From: Pseudobdellovibrionaceae bacterium
GTDB taxonomy: Bacteria > Bdellovibrionota > Bdellovibrionia > Bdellovibrionales > Bdellovibrionaceae
Length of the DNA stretch: 64,000 bases
NCBI GenBank assembly: GCA_016719575.1
Contig: JADJYV010000006.1
Location: 124,001-188,000, forward strand
Direction: 5' to 3'
Shown: positions 8,253 to 18,165 of the stretch, in pieces
How positions within the stretch are numbered: the first letter of the stretch is position 1
Layout: the number at the start of each line of letters is the position of its first letter
The notes under the pieces: generated by a model
Told to the model about the DNA's origin: nothing
The model's input: only the letters and a program-made list of their open reading frames with translations
The model's database searches: none
Program-made: the position numbers and the translations under genes

Positions 8253-8268
8253 TAATTCGCTAAAATAG
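8253..8268. promoter_or_regulatory. Operator-like 16-mer, copy 2, next to the -35 of the XRE gene
   Basis: TAATTCGCTAAAATAG starts 1 nt after a perfect TTGACA (8246-8251) and ends 14 nt before the XRE start codon at 8283. This is where an autorepressor would bind. No clear Shine-Dalgarno precedes the ATG, and with a start site near 8280 the mRNA may be nearly leaderless. Confidence 0.45.
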
Positions 8269-8282
8269 ATATCAACTGCCGC

Positions 8283-8735
8283 ATGCAGAATGACCCGACA
8301 CTTATTTCAGAACGCATTCGCTCGTTACGCATGGCGAGGAATATGAAACAGGCAGAGCTAGATGAAAAAGCTAACTTGCCTCGCTCTACTGTTTCTAAGA
8401 TTGAAAATGCAAAACGGGAGGCCACCGCAAGTGAGCTTGTCCGAATATCCCAGATTTTGGGTGTTACACTCGATATGCTTGTGACTGAAAGTGATTCCTT
8501 CGTTTATCGAGAAGAAATAAAAGTAATCGAGGCATTAAGGGAAATTCCCTTCGATGATTATAAAAGAATACTTCATACAATAGAGGCCCAAGTTTATTTC
8601 ACCTCGAAAGATGCGCAAGCTCCGCGGCGGGGATATTTGGAAGCGCTTGTCGGATCTTTAACGCAACTGTCGCAGGCAGATAGACGGCCTCGCAGTAATT
8701 TTGAAGATAAAAAACGAATTACGAGAAAAGATTAA
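8283..8735 (+). CDS. XRE-family HTH regulator (150 aa)
   Basis: An N-terminal HTH (about 8-65, with MKQAELDEKANLPRSTVSKIE) resembles cro/C1-type repressors. A charged helical C-terminus of about 75 residues ends in a basic tail and is not recognised. It is followed 17 nt later by the membrane-anchored protein at 8753, so the two are probably co-transcribed. The operator-like repeats upstream suggest autoregulation. Confidence 0.8.
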   Translation: MQNDPTLISERIRSLRMARNMKQAELDEKANLPRSTVSKIENAKREATASELVRISQILGVTLDMLVTESDSFVYREEIKVIEALREIPFDDYKRILHTIEAQVYFTSKDAQAPRRGYLEALVGSLTQLSQADRRPRSNFEDKKRITRKD

Positions 8736-8752
8736 TACCATAAGGGGGTACT

Positions 8753-9838
8753 ATGGAAATCGAACGTAACAAAAATGGTGCAAAGTCCTCTGGGGAAATC
8801 ACCGGTCAGCGGCTTGATTCCCAGAACGCAGATAGGGCAGAAGTGCCAAGCATTCGCCTCACCCCTGAGCAGATCGAGGAGATCCATGCGGATGAGTACT
8901 CGCTGACTCTGTTTTATGCGACCCGTGTTGAGCCCATGACACTGAATCAATTGAAACGCGAATTTCCAGAGACCGAACCCAAAAAAGCCCAGTCCGTTAT
9001 GGAGCGTTTTCTCAAGGTCGGTTTGGTTCAGGTGTCGTCTGAGGGGACCTACTATTCGAATTATCCTGAAAATTACATTAACTATTCTCATTATAGATAT
9101 GATGGCGATCTTGAGGCCCGAAAGGACTCCAAAGTTTTCCAATTGATGAAAGAGTTCACCGGAAAGAGCGAGTATTGGAAAGACAAAACTTATTTTTCGA
9201 TGGATGCGTTCTACACCAAAGAGCAGAGTGATGAGCTTTTAGAAATGTTTAAGGCGATTAAGTTGAAATCAAAAGAGTTCGCCAACGAAAATGCCAAGAA
9301 GAAAAACATTCGTGGGTTGAAGTTTCGGCGAATGAAGTTTTATGACATGACCTTTGCATTCTTGTTTGCAGTACTTCTGACTCTGGGGATTTCAAGCAAG
9401 TCCGACGCTGGCGGAAATGATCCATTCATTGGCCTTTTTAAGGTGGCCCCTGTGGAAGCTATGAATTTTCTTAGTAGGTCCCGACTAATTGGTGGCGGTA
9501 ATGATCCGACAGGGATGATGATATTAAGCATTTCGCCGATTCAGTACGCTGCTCTAGTCGATTTACCAAAAGACTCAAGCTCTGAAGGTGGGGGAGGACA
9601 TGATCCGAATAGTGGTGGCGGGACCAGTGACCAAAGTGTTGGCGGTTTGGCTCCATCTTGTTATTTTGAACTTGAGGGGAAGGTTTTCTCAACTAAGTCG
9701 ACTCAAATATGCAGACTAAAGAAACTGATCGATTACGTGAATATTTGTGGAGATAGCGATCATCCTCTGTGTATTGAGGCTATGCAACAAGCAGAGATAC
9801 TAATTCAGAGAATTGAATCTGAAGGTCTTGCCGAGTGA
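8753..9838 (+). CDS. Membrane-anchored winged-helix-like regulator with GGxDP repeats (361 aa)
   Basis: The cytoplasmic part (about 1-195) has a winged-helix-like stretch (60-105) and a C-terminal block resembling the TIGR02147/DUF4423 family common in Bdellovibrio. One hydrophobic segment (about 199-214, MTFAFLFAVLLTLGI) follows. The rest would be periplasmic: three glycine-rich repeats, GGNDP (220-224), GGNDP (248-252) and GGHDP (281-285), then a domain with four cysteines (303, 320, 332, 340) that could form two disulfides. The layout suggests a one-component transmembrane sensor-regulator. The start has AAGGGGG upstream. It overlaps the MFS gene by 4 nt, so it may control or sense export. 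Confidence 0.7.
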   Translation: MEIERNKNGAKSSGEITGQRLDSQNADRAEVPSIRLTPEQIEEIHADEYSLTLFYATRVEPMTLNQLKREFPETEPKKAQSVMERFLKVGLVQVSSEGTYYSNYPENYINYSHYRYDGDLEARKDSKVFQLMKEFTGKSEYWKDKTYFSMDAFYTKEQSDELLEMFKAIKLKSKEFANENAKKKNIRGLKFRRMKFYDMTFAFLFAVLLTLGISSKSDAGGNDPFIGLFKVAPVEAMNFLSRSRLIGGGNDPTGMMILSISPIQYAALVDLPKDSSSEGGGGHDPNSGGGTSDQSVGGLAPSCYFELEGKVFSTKSTQICRLKKLIDYVNICGDSDHPLCIEAMQQAEILIQRIESEGLAE

Positions 9839-11020
9839 GGGCATTAGCAAAAGCTCAGATAGTCACAGGAGTCCGGGGATTTGCTGCGATGATATTTACT
9901 ATCGCGGCGTCTCCTGTTTTGCATGAGGCTGGGGTCAGTTTTAAAACGATCTCGCTGGGCTTTGGTGTTCTGTATTCCATCTTGGCTATCGCTGAAATCC
10001 CGACGGGGGTTTGGGCAGATATTTTCGGCGCACGAAAGTCGGCAATCGTAGGTGGGATACTTCAGACACTTTCCTTGGCTATTTTGGGGCTTGGATCTAC
10101 CGACACGTGGTGGGTTCTTCTCGGGTTTGCTATTTATGGTTTTGGATCCAGTTTTGTTTCGGGTGCGCTTTCAGCTTTGTTATTTGGTGCTGCTAAAGAA
10201 GAAGATGGTGAGTCGTTTAACTCGAATCGTTATTTTTCCATGATAGAAAAAGTCGCCGTAGCGAGTTACATTGTAGCTAGTGTGTTGGTGGGATTCTTGA
10301 GTGAGTCGTTTGGCCGAGGGGCATTCTTGTGTGCCGGTGCTTTTTATCTGGCTGCCGCTGGCTTCATTGCTTTCGCTTTGAGTGAGCTTTCGCCAGAGCG
10401 TGAGTTTCATTCGACTAGAAAAGAGTTTGTCGCTCGAATTCGTGAAGGATTGGCCGCAATTCGTCAATCGATTCAGCTTCAAGGCGCTTCTACCTATTCG
10501 GGTCCTTCATCAGGTTGAAGCTATACTTGGCGTTTTGTGGTTACCATGGATCAAGGATCTCGGCGGTGGAGACGCGAGATGGTTTTCGGTTCTTGCGACG
10601 GGATCGTATTTGCTTCGTTATGTAGTGAATCATTATTTCTCATCTAAGAGCCACCCAGCTTCGTACATTCCTCGAATTACATATTCACTTGCATATATGG
10701 CCCTGGGTTCTTTGATTTGTGTGTTTACTGAAAGTGTATGGATCGCACTGTTTGGTGTTTGGACGATGGCTGGGGCGCGCGGCGCGTTTCTTCCGGCGGT
10801 TCAGGCGATTCAGCATGAAGAGTTTCCTGAGCGGGTGCGTACCACCGGATTGTCTGTGATGAACTTTTCGACTGAGGCTATATTTGCGGTGAGCTACTTT
10901 GTTTCTGCACCCTTTATTGATACAATGAGTACCAAGTGCGCTTGGGGAATTTCGGCGATTTGCTTTATTGGGTCAGCTTTGATTTCTGTGTCTAGTGCAG
11001 CTTTCAGAAGTCGCCAGTGA
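9835..11020 (+). pseudogene. MFS transporter (about 394 aa), frameshifted as written
   Basis: Two overlapping frames (9835-10518 and 10382-11020) make one 12-helix major facilitator protein. The first half has the typical GVWADIFGARKSA loop between helices 2 and 3. The frames join after removing one base in about 10465-10490, giving exactly 395 codons. The start is GTG overlapping the TGA of the previous gene. The substrate is unknown; an efflux role fits the regulator upstream. One extra base from sequencing is the likeliest cause. Confidence 0.75.
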
Positions 11021-11048
11021 TGGCATACTAGTACAGTTCTCACTTGAA

Positions 11049-12865
11049 CTAGGCAGCAACGTCGGGGCCAGGACTACTGACAACTGACTTTATTCGAGAA
11101 AGATCCACATCAATGAAGGAATAGCCATTCAAGTGGCAGAACTTGAGAAGGTACGAATAGAACTTCGACGCATCGCCTTCAGTTGTTGAATCTTGATTGT
11201 CTTGATATTGCTTCCACGCCTTTAAGATTTCCGAGTCTTTTAAAACCTTTTGATCTTTGCGCGCATTTGCACGTTTGGTTTTTTCTTCAAATCTATAACC
11301 AAATCCGTCGTTGCAACATTCTCGGAGGATGTTTTAGCTTTGTATCCCTTGAAAGAAAGTTGAACTTTGTCGAGGAGGTCAGCATCTTCAACTTCGAATC
11401 CAGCATCATTGAGACTGTCCATCAGGGCCTGCCAAACATCGCCCGTAGAACTATTGAAAACCAAGCTAAGTTTCGAACCCTTCTTTAGGACTCTGTTCAT
11501 TTCTAGAAACGAAGAACGCATTAGATCGGCATACGTAGTTAGAGTTTTGCCGCCAGCATTTGTCTTCAATGATCGATTTACAACGGCTTCTTTAACAATA
11601 GACGTGGGCGAACCAAGCCATGCTTCGGCAATAAAGTTGCAGTCAGCATAAAAAATATTCGATCCAAAGGGCGGGTCCGTGTAAATGTAGTCGATGGAAT
11701 TGTCGTCTAAACTTAATTCAACGGCCGAAGTTCGATTTATCTGTATATGTGAGCTCGTTCCATAGCGTTTCAACTCCGCAAAGTATTTGACGAGAGTTTC
11801 GATTTTGTTTTCGAAGATTTTGAAGACGTTTCCTTCGCTATAGAGTTGAGGGAAATAGAGGGTTCCTGTTAGTGGCCTGTGTCCACCTTTTAAATTGAAT
11901 CTCCTCATTTTTGACCCATGCCAGGCTGTGTTCGTAAATGCGAGGAGCAAAGCAGCTTTTGTTCGTAGATTTTTAACGGCATTTATTTCGTTAAACAATG
12001 AGCCCAAGGCAAACCAGTTTACGTCAGAATAAAAATCTCTGAGCTTATAAACATTTTGAAGATGTAACGCAGATCTAATGTGCATTTCACGATTTTCATC
12101 AAACTTGGTCATCCCTAAAAGATCAATTCGGCGACTAACTCGATAATCTTCAACCCGAGTTCGAATTGGCTCACGACTAATTTCGACGTTAACATTTCGT
12201 CCTTTTCCTACGGAAAGTGATGCCGAAACTGCTTTTTTTCCGATACAATTCAGGTCCTTCTTCCCAAAAACGTTTGAGCAAGATGTACAGCAGATTTTGC
12301 TAGGAACTGAAAAGGATTTCGTCTGCTTAGCTAAATCCCAAGACGATATGTGCTTCCGACATTTCGGACATTTATAGGAATTTGCGTAAATGACATAGCT
12401 AACTTCGCATTCTTGGCCATTATGAAAAACGTAATAAGGCGAATTCTCGTCAAGGTTTGACATAATTCGCTTTGATTCATTCATCAAGTCATCAATGTCA
12501 CAAAAGGAAACGTGGTTAGAGGCTAGGTGAATAGCTAAAGATCCGATATCGGACAAAAATGCATTTCTTCCAGTTAGCTTAGAAGCAAGGCCGGTCATTC
12601 CGCTGCCGCAGAATGGATCGAGTACCGCTTGTCCCTTCTTCGTGTTCTTCAAAATTCGTTCGACAATTGAGTCAACTGGTACCTTAGTTGGATATGAATG
12701 AGTGTTGTAGAAGATACTACCTTTTGAAGTTCCTTTTTTTTTTCAAGTCATAATCGACAGCTTTCGATTGGGAGACTTTTGGAAGTCGGATAAGTAATCA
12801 CTATTAACATACGTTGAATCGAAAATAGAATCTGGCGAACGATGTGTATTCTTGATGCTGCTCAA
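11049..12865 (-). pseudogene. Zn-ribbon-containing DNA amino-methyltransferase, two lesions as written
   Basis: The protein transfers a methyl group from SAM to adenine N6 or cytosine N4. After restoration it is about 605 aa: HSYPTKVP start block, motif I LDPFCGSG (83-89), a long insert with CPKC and CTSC zinc ribbons, then motif IV DPPFG (near 397). This resembles COG1743-type methylases. TTG 12865 is chosen as start because GGAG lies about 8 nt upstream and the frame is closed before it. Codon 41 is TGA (12745-12743) next to an A10 run. Near the 3' end one A is missing from the run matching 11279-11284; restoring it extends the frame through a further helical tail to TAG 11051. It is divergent from the restriction-like operon at 13031 and probably protects host DNA from it. 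Confidence 0.75.
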
Positions 12866-13030
12866 ATTTCAACTCCACTTTTTAGTAGTTTAACAAGCTT
12901 CTTTTGCTAGGTATTTTCAAAAATTCACTAGCCAAACTAAAGACTTGCACAAACCAGCTCTTAGGCGAGTTATTGTTTAGTGGTTCACTAGGTTTTTGAG
13001 TTAGGTCGGGCTCGAGGGTACACTTTTTGA
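12866..13030. promoter_or_regulatory. Divergent promoter region between methylase and restriction-like operon
   Basis: This 165-nt gap must hold the promoters of both divergent units. TTCACTAG occurs twice (12924-12931 and 12984-12991), 60 nt apart, and the second copy lies in the dyad TAGTG-gtt-CACTA (12978-12990). Spacing and symmetry suggest a regulator site, possibly sensitive to methylation state. No strong -35/-10 pair was found. Confidence 0.3.
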
Positions 13031-13555
13031 GTGTCGAACCGTCTTAACGTAAAAGAGTTGCATGAATGCTTTTTGCATGATCTAGAAGATCGTGTGGTTT
13101 CTTATTCGTCTAAAGAAAACAAACCGCTAGATGTAGATCTTAGAAAGCCTATGAGTGACTTAAAGGTCTATCTTTTTAATTTGACTAAGCCACCTGGCGG
13201 TCGTTCTGAGAGCGAATACAAAATCCAACTTATTATTCCAGGCCAACCTCGTGGAGAAAAAGGAAATTTCGATCTAACTAATGAAGAACGAATTGTCATA
13301 CTTGCTGGATACGACTCTTTTTTTTGTGTTTGGGTACTCTGGGACGCATACCTCTACCGCGACTTTTCCTATTCCAGAAATGTTCAAGTTCAGGCGTACG
13401 CACTAATCAAGGCAGTGACATCCGGAATAGGTCAGCAGGAACGTGAAACCAAAAATGGCACGGAAACAGTAATAACCTGTTCGAGACGGAACTTGGTGTT
13501 GGGTCTCCAAATGAGAATCTCGATGTGGGCTCGCGAAACGGTTAAGCGCGCATGA
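13031..13555 (+). CDS. First gene of the restriction-like operon, unknown (174 aa)
   Basis: A compact protein with a strand-rich core: YKIQLIIPGQPRGEKGNFDL, LAGYDSFFCVWVLWDAYLY and FSYSRNVQVQAYAL. Polar residues such as Asp, Arg and Glu sit between strands, as in small nucleic-acid-binding or nuclease folds, but no catalytic motif is identified. The start is GTG 13031. It overlaps the next gene by ATGA, so the two are translationally coupled. Its place at the head of the operon, facing the methylase, suggests a DNA recognition or cleavage subunit. That is inferred from context. Confidence 0.65.
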   Translation: MSNRLNVKELHECFLHDLEDRVVSYSSKENKPLDVDLRKPMSDLKVYLFNLTKPPGGRSESEYKIQLIIPGQPRGEKGNFDLTNEERIVILAGYDSFFCVWVLWDAYLYRDFSYSRNVQVQAYALIKAVTSGIGQQERETKNGTETVITCSRRNLVLGLQMRISMWARETVKRA

Positions 13556-15702
13556 GTTTGCAAGATTTAAAGCTAAAATTTTGCTATGATTCCGGTCCGG
13601 ACAGCTTAGCGAATGATTTCTACGTTCCGTGCATGCAAAACTCAATAAGTTATGATCGCGCAGTCGGTTTTTTTTCAAGCTCGGTCTTCGAAATTAACTG
13701 GCGTGGTTTGCGAATTCTTCTGTCGAGTGGTGGAAGTATTCGACTAATTTGCTCTCACATTTTACAAAACAAAGATCTAAAAATTCTTTCGAGCGCACCG
13801 CAAAACGTCTCAGGAATTGTTGAAGAGTCGCTGCTAAAGCAAATCGATGAACTGATGGCATCGAACAAATCAAGGGCTGCGTTGCAAGTCTTTGCATTCT
13901 TGGTTTCCAAAAATAAGCTAAAAATTAAAATTGCGATTCCTGAGTCAAATCTAGAAAGTAAGTTCTCGAACTCGATCTTTCACTCCAAAGTTGGAATATT
14001 TAGAGACAGCTTCAAGCAAACAGTGGTTTTCAAAGGATCGTCCAACGAGTCAAAGAGTGCATTTTCTGACGATGGAAACTCTGAGACTGTGGACGTCTAC
14101 TGTTCATGGATCAACGAGTGCGAATCGAAACGAGTTGAAAAGGCGACAAACGATTTTGAATCTCTTTGGAACAACTCTTTTGAGGGAGTCCGGGTTTTTG
14201 ATTTTCCCGAAGCCGCTCAACGCAAGCTTGTAGTTTCGGCGAACTCGGAACTCTTTGAAAAGGCATTGTCATTTCTAGAGAGCAGCCATGGAGACGAGGC
14301 CTCTGAAGTTCCTTTTATGTCAATCAATGTCGATGAAAGGACTAATTCATATGGTGCAGAAGTTGTTCTTATGAGGCACCAGGCCAGCGCCCTTGAAGAA
14401 TGGAAAGAAAACCAGTGCGTCGGACTTATGGAACATGCGACTGGATCCGGCAAAACTATCACCGGCCTAATGGCCGCAATTCATTGTTTGAACTCGAATC
14501 ACTCGGTTCTCATCGTAGTACCAAGCACGCTACTGTTAAAACAATGGAATGAGGAAATAAAAAAGATTCTGAAGCCTCCAACTCATGTACTGCTGTGTGG
14601 GGACGGAAACAATTCATGGAAGAACGGACGACTGTACGAGTGGATATCCGAGGCAAAGAGTCCCAGAGTGGTTCTTTCTACACTTTCTACAGCAGCAAGC
14701 GATGAGTTTATAAGTCAGCTTAAACGGGTTTCAAATTGGGGACTTATTGCCGATGAGGTTCACCGCCTAGGGAGTGCTGGATGTGTTGAATTGCTCAATA
14801 CATCTCCTCGGATACGCTTGGGGCTCAGCGCTACTCCCACGAGATTTGGAGATGTTGAAGGCACGGATCGTATATTAAGGTTTTTCGAAAAGATTCTTCC
14901 AACGAAGTTTCATGTGAAGGATGCAATCGCGCAGAATATCCTCACACCTTACCACTACTCGTTGAGTACGGTGGAGTTGACCGATGAAGAAATGGAAAAA
15001 TGGATTTCGATTACGAAACGAATCGTAATCCTCAGTGCCAATTCCAAGAATTCGAACAATGCTGACGGAACGCAACTACAAAGGCTTTTAATCGAACGTT
15101 TTCGGATTATAAAAGCAGCTGAAAAAAAGATTCCCAAAGCCGTTTCAATTCTTAAAGACCGATACCGCATGGGTGAAAGGTGGATCGTCTACTGCGATTC
15201 AATTTCGCAAATCGAAGAATTGTATAGCTTAATCTCGCAAGATCACATGTCTGTTTCGAAATACTATTCTGGAATGAACGGTGATCCACAGCAGACCATC
15301 AAGTACTTCGAGTCGATCGGGGGAATTGTACTTTCGGTTAAGTGCCTAGACGAAGGTGTTGATATTCCGGCTGCGAGTCATGCTTTGATAATTGCCGCTT
15401 CGCAGAACCCACGTGAGTTCATTCAACGTCGAGGTCGAATCTTGCGAAAGTCGAAAGATAAAATCATTTCGTATATCACCGACTTGGTAACGCTTCCTAA
15501 TTCGGACCATGGGATCGAAGACTCAAAGGTTGGATCGAGGTTCATAACCTCGGAACTTTCCCGTGCTGCGCTTTTTGCTGGGGACTCAATCAATAGCAGT
15601 GTCAAGTTTGATATTGAGCGAATTGCAGAGCGTTTTAAATTAGACATTAAAGTCAATTCCGAAGAGGGAATTGAAACGGACTCGGAGGAAGAAGATGGAT
15701 GA
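13552..15702 (+). CDS. PLD-family nuclease domain fused to SF2 helicase (716 aa)
   Basis: The N-terminal part (about 1-215) is a phospholipase-D-like nuclease domain with the HxK motif HSKVGIF (His144, Lys146) and KGSSNES. The C-terminal part is an SF2 helicase: Walker A ATGSGKT with Lys301, motif II DEVH (401-404), motif III SAT (426-428) and motif VI QRRGRILRKSK. The variant DEVH resembles Ssl2/type III-like restriction translocases. PLD-helicase fusions occur with phosphorothioation and other restriction systems, where they translocate on and cut foreign DNA. A single HxK motif suggests the nuclease works as a dimer. It ends in an acidic tail overlapping the next start by 8 nt. Confidence 0.85.
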   Translation: MSLQDLKLKFCYDSGPDSLANDFYVPCMQNSISYDRAVGFFSSSVFEINWRGLRILLSSGGSIRLICSHILQNKDLKILSSAPQNVSGIVEESLLKQIDELMASNKSRAALQVFAFLVSKNKLKIKIAIPESNLESKFSNSIFHSKVGIFRDSFKQTVVFKGSSNESKSAFSDDGNSETVDVYCSWINECESKRVEKATNDFESLWNNSFEGVRVFDFPEAAQRKLVVSANSELFEKALSFLESSHGDEASEVPFMSINVDERTNSYGAEVVLMRHQASALEEWKENQCVGLMEHATGSGKTITGLMAAIHCLNSNHSVLIVVPSTLLLKQWNEEIKKILKPPTHVLLCGDGNNSWKNGRLYEWISEAKSPRVVLSTLSTAASDEFISQLKRVSNWGLIADEVHRLGSAGCVELLNTSPRIRLGLSATPTRFGDVEGTDRILRFFEKILPTKFHVKDAIAQNILTPYHYSLSTVELTDEEMEKWISITKRIVILSANSKNSNNADGTQLQRLLIERFRIIKAAEKKIPKAVSILKDRYRMGERWIVYCDSISQIEELYSLISQDHMSVSKYYSGMNGDPQQTIKYFESIGGIVLSVKCLDEGVDIPAASHALIIAASQNPREFIQRRGRILRKSKDKIISYITDLVTLPNSDHGIEDSKVGSRFITSELSRAALFAGDSINSSVKFDIERIAERFKLDIKVNSEEGIETDSEEEDG

Positions 15703-15886
15703 ACTTAAGGAGTTGCGATCGGTTTTAAAAAGAATTTGGGAAGAGTTGGAAGACGAGCAGAAAATTGATTTTAAACTGGTAGAAAAAATTCTGAAAGCTG
15801 AGGCTGACAGTCAAGAAGACTCACAGCGAGCTAAGCAGGCTACGACCATGCTAATCGAAGAATACCTCAATCAAAAGGTTCCCTAA
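15695..15886 (+). CDS. 63-residue helical protein in the restriction-like operon
   Basis: The ATG at 15695 is chosen over an upstream in-frame ATG (15671) because GGAGGAAG lies just before it. The protein is almost wholly charged helix (MDELKELRSVLKRIWEELED) with no cysteine and no known motif. It overlaps the helicase end and abuts the DndD-like gene. A small adaptor between helicase and SMC-like ATPase is plausible but unproven. Confidence 0.65.
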   Translation: MDELKELRSVLKRIWEELEDEQKIDFKLVEKILKAEADSQEDSQRAKQATTMLIEEYLNQKVP

Positions 15887-17811
15887 ATGCTTAAAGTCAA
15901 AAAACTAATTCTAAATGATTTTGGACCGTATAAAGGAAGACAAGAAGTAACCTTTCCGGATTCACCAGGTGTCGTTGTATTTTTTGGTGAGAATGGCCGG
16001 GGGAAAACCTCTCTGTTAAATGCAATACGATTTGTACTGTTCGATAGAATCATTGGACGCGGCTCGAAGTCCGTTGATTACAAGAATATTTTGAACTGGG
16101 AATCCGATAAAGAGGGAAAAACACAGTTTTCTGTTGAACTTGTTTTTTTATTCGGTGGTGAAGAATACCACTTGACTCGGCTTTGCAATCTAAGCCCATC
16201 AACTCCTCAAAAAACGGAAACGTTTCTTCGTAAGCAAGGCGTGAATCTATCAACCGATATCGCGCAGAAGATGATTAGTAAAATGATGCCGGAGCAAGTT
16301 TCTCGATTTTTTCTATTCGATGGTGAACTTCTTCAAGAATACGAGGATCTCCTTCTCGAATCTACGCAAAGTATTGGAATTAAAGAGGCGATCGAACGGA
16401 TTCTGGGAGTTCCGATTTTGACTAACACTCTTTCCCACCTAACCGAAGCATCTCGAGAAGCGAAAAAGACTGAAGCTCGATCACTTGAGAATGTCAGCAA
16501 AACTAAGCATATCGGAGAGGCGTTGAAGCAACTCCAAGAATTCGAAGCGGCTTTTGAGCTCGATAAGCGAATGTGCGAAAAAAATCTCACAGATGCGCGA
16601 GGCGAAAAATTGGCTGCTGAATCCGTAATGCGTGAAAATGAAAAAGCTGGGGAAGTAATCGGAAGAAAGAGTGTGCTTTCTGACGAAATCAAAACTTTGG
16701 AGAATGATATCGTTAGACTCGAGTCTGATTTGAGCGGTCAATCAAAGAATATTTGGTTGTTGCCCATTAAGACTAAGATTCAAGAGTTGCTCAATAATCT
16801 TATCAATGAACAAGACAAGAAGATGCAGCAATACGCCAATCACGTAACCATGCTTTTAGCTCGAAAGAGTTCCGAGGAAGGCCAATGCGCTTTATGCGAA
16901 AGTAATTTGAGTGCAGATGTTCGATCGAAGCTTTCAACTAGAGCGACAAGCTTCGGCGAGGCTCATTCCTTTACTGAGATGAATTCGTTCGGTGGACGTA
17001 TTCAGAAGTTGCAGGATTTGTCCAATCGAACTGATTCCAGTTTGATCCAGCACTTGTTAAATGAAATTAAATCTAAAAAGAATCGCGTTTACGAAAGGCG
17101 AATGGAAATTTCTGATATTGAGAAACAGCTGATTGGCATCGATGAAAAAGAGATTTCGCTGAGTAAGGCGAGGTTTGAAAGAGCAATCAAAGAAATTTCT
17201 AAACTCGAAATTACGCTTCAGAAAATCACTGCAGATCTTGAAAAAAAGAAGGCCGAAATTCAGGAGCTACAAAAAAGCTTGAGCAAAATCACTGAGAAGA
17301 AGGGGTCGAAGGACACGCTTCGACGAACCTATTACGATCAACTAATGGAAATATTCTCATCTGGACTATCGACTTATCGAGATCGTTTAAAACACCATGT
17401 TGAGAAAGAGGCTTCTCTGCTTTTCAAGGAGTTTACGAGTGATACAGACTATGATCGTCTGAAGATAAACCAGAACTATGGACTTACGATCGTTCATAGA
17501 GATGATTCTGAGATTCCTGTTCGATCGGCGGGGTTCGAACACATTGTTGCTCTTTCTCTTATGGGTTCACTCCAGAAAAATGCTCCGTTGCAGGGGCCAA
17601 TTTTTATGGATAGTCCAATGGGTCGTCTGGATCGAGTTCACAAGGTCAATGTTACTAAAGGCCTTCCAAATATGTCCGAGCAGGTGGCTTTGTTAGTGTA
17701 TGAAGAGGAAATCAGTCAAAAGATGTGGAGGCCATGCTGGGTGCGAAGCTATTGAAGCGGTATCATCTTAAAAGAATTTCGGCTCGTCACACGATAATTG
17801 AGGAGAAATAA
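15887..17811 (+). pseudogene. DndD-type SMC-like ATPase (641 aa), one-base deletion near the 3' end
   Basis: It has the split-ATPase layout of Rad50/DndD. Walker A is GENGRGKT (34-41), a coiled coil on each side surrounds a CxxC hook (Cys334, Cys337), and the C-terminal half carries the DndD-like Walker B IFMDSPMGRLD. As written it ends early at 17755, but adding one A to the run at 17718-17721 restores a normal tail (LLKRYHLKRISARH) to TAA 17809-17811 and exactly 642 codons. In Dnd systems DndD is an ATPase for DNA sulfur modification; here no dndA/B/C sulfur genes are nearby, so it more likely powers the PLD-helicase. Confidence 0.8.
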
Positions 17812-18165
17812 ATGGCTTCAAAAGATAAAGTAACCATTGGTCTGACCCAGAATGGAAAGACATTTTTGGAACAAATTTTTAAACTTGGATGGTTCAATCA
17901 GGATCTCGATCTCGCTAAGTTTGCTATTTCTTATGCCGTGTCCAAGAAAGTAGATCAGAGTGAAGCGAAGGGTGCTTCGACCGTTTGGAACGTGGGATCC
18001 TTGGATTCGGATGGTTCAGTAGCCTTCATTATCAGTGAAATTTACGGTGAATGCGATACTCCATACAAACTCGCAGAATATTTGATCGATGAAGGTCTAA
18101 AAATGATTGTTGAGCGTGTCAACAAGAAGCCGGACATCAGTTTGATCGAGATGCTAGCTCCGTAG
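17812..18165 (+). CDS. Small last protein of the restriction-like operon (117 aa, perhaps longer)
   Basis: The ATG directly follows the restored stop of the DndD-like gene with GAGGAG about 8 nt upstream. The protein is helical in its first 50 residues (LTQNGKTFLEQIFKLGWFNQ) and has a second helical block (EYLIDEGLKMIVERV). Its length and position after a DndD-like ATPase recall DndE, but the similarity is weak and unverified. The +1 frame past the TAG stays open to TAG 18272-18274 and reads like protein (RSDQGIRQVEDD). Removing one C near 18160 would extend the product to about 153 aa. Confidence 0.65.
   Translation: MASKDKVTIGLTQNGKTFLEQIFKLGWFNQDLDLAKFAISYAVSKKVDQSEAKGASTVWNVGSLDSDGSVAFIISEIYGECDTPYKLAEYLIDEGLKMIVERVNKKPDISLIEMLAP

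Noticed and set aside
15887..17811. Complete Dnd phosphorothioation system
   Set aside because: No cysteine desulfurase, dndB or dndC gene is near; only the DndD-like gene resembles the system.
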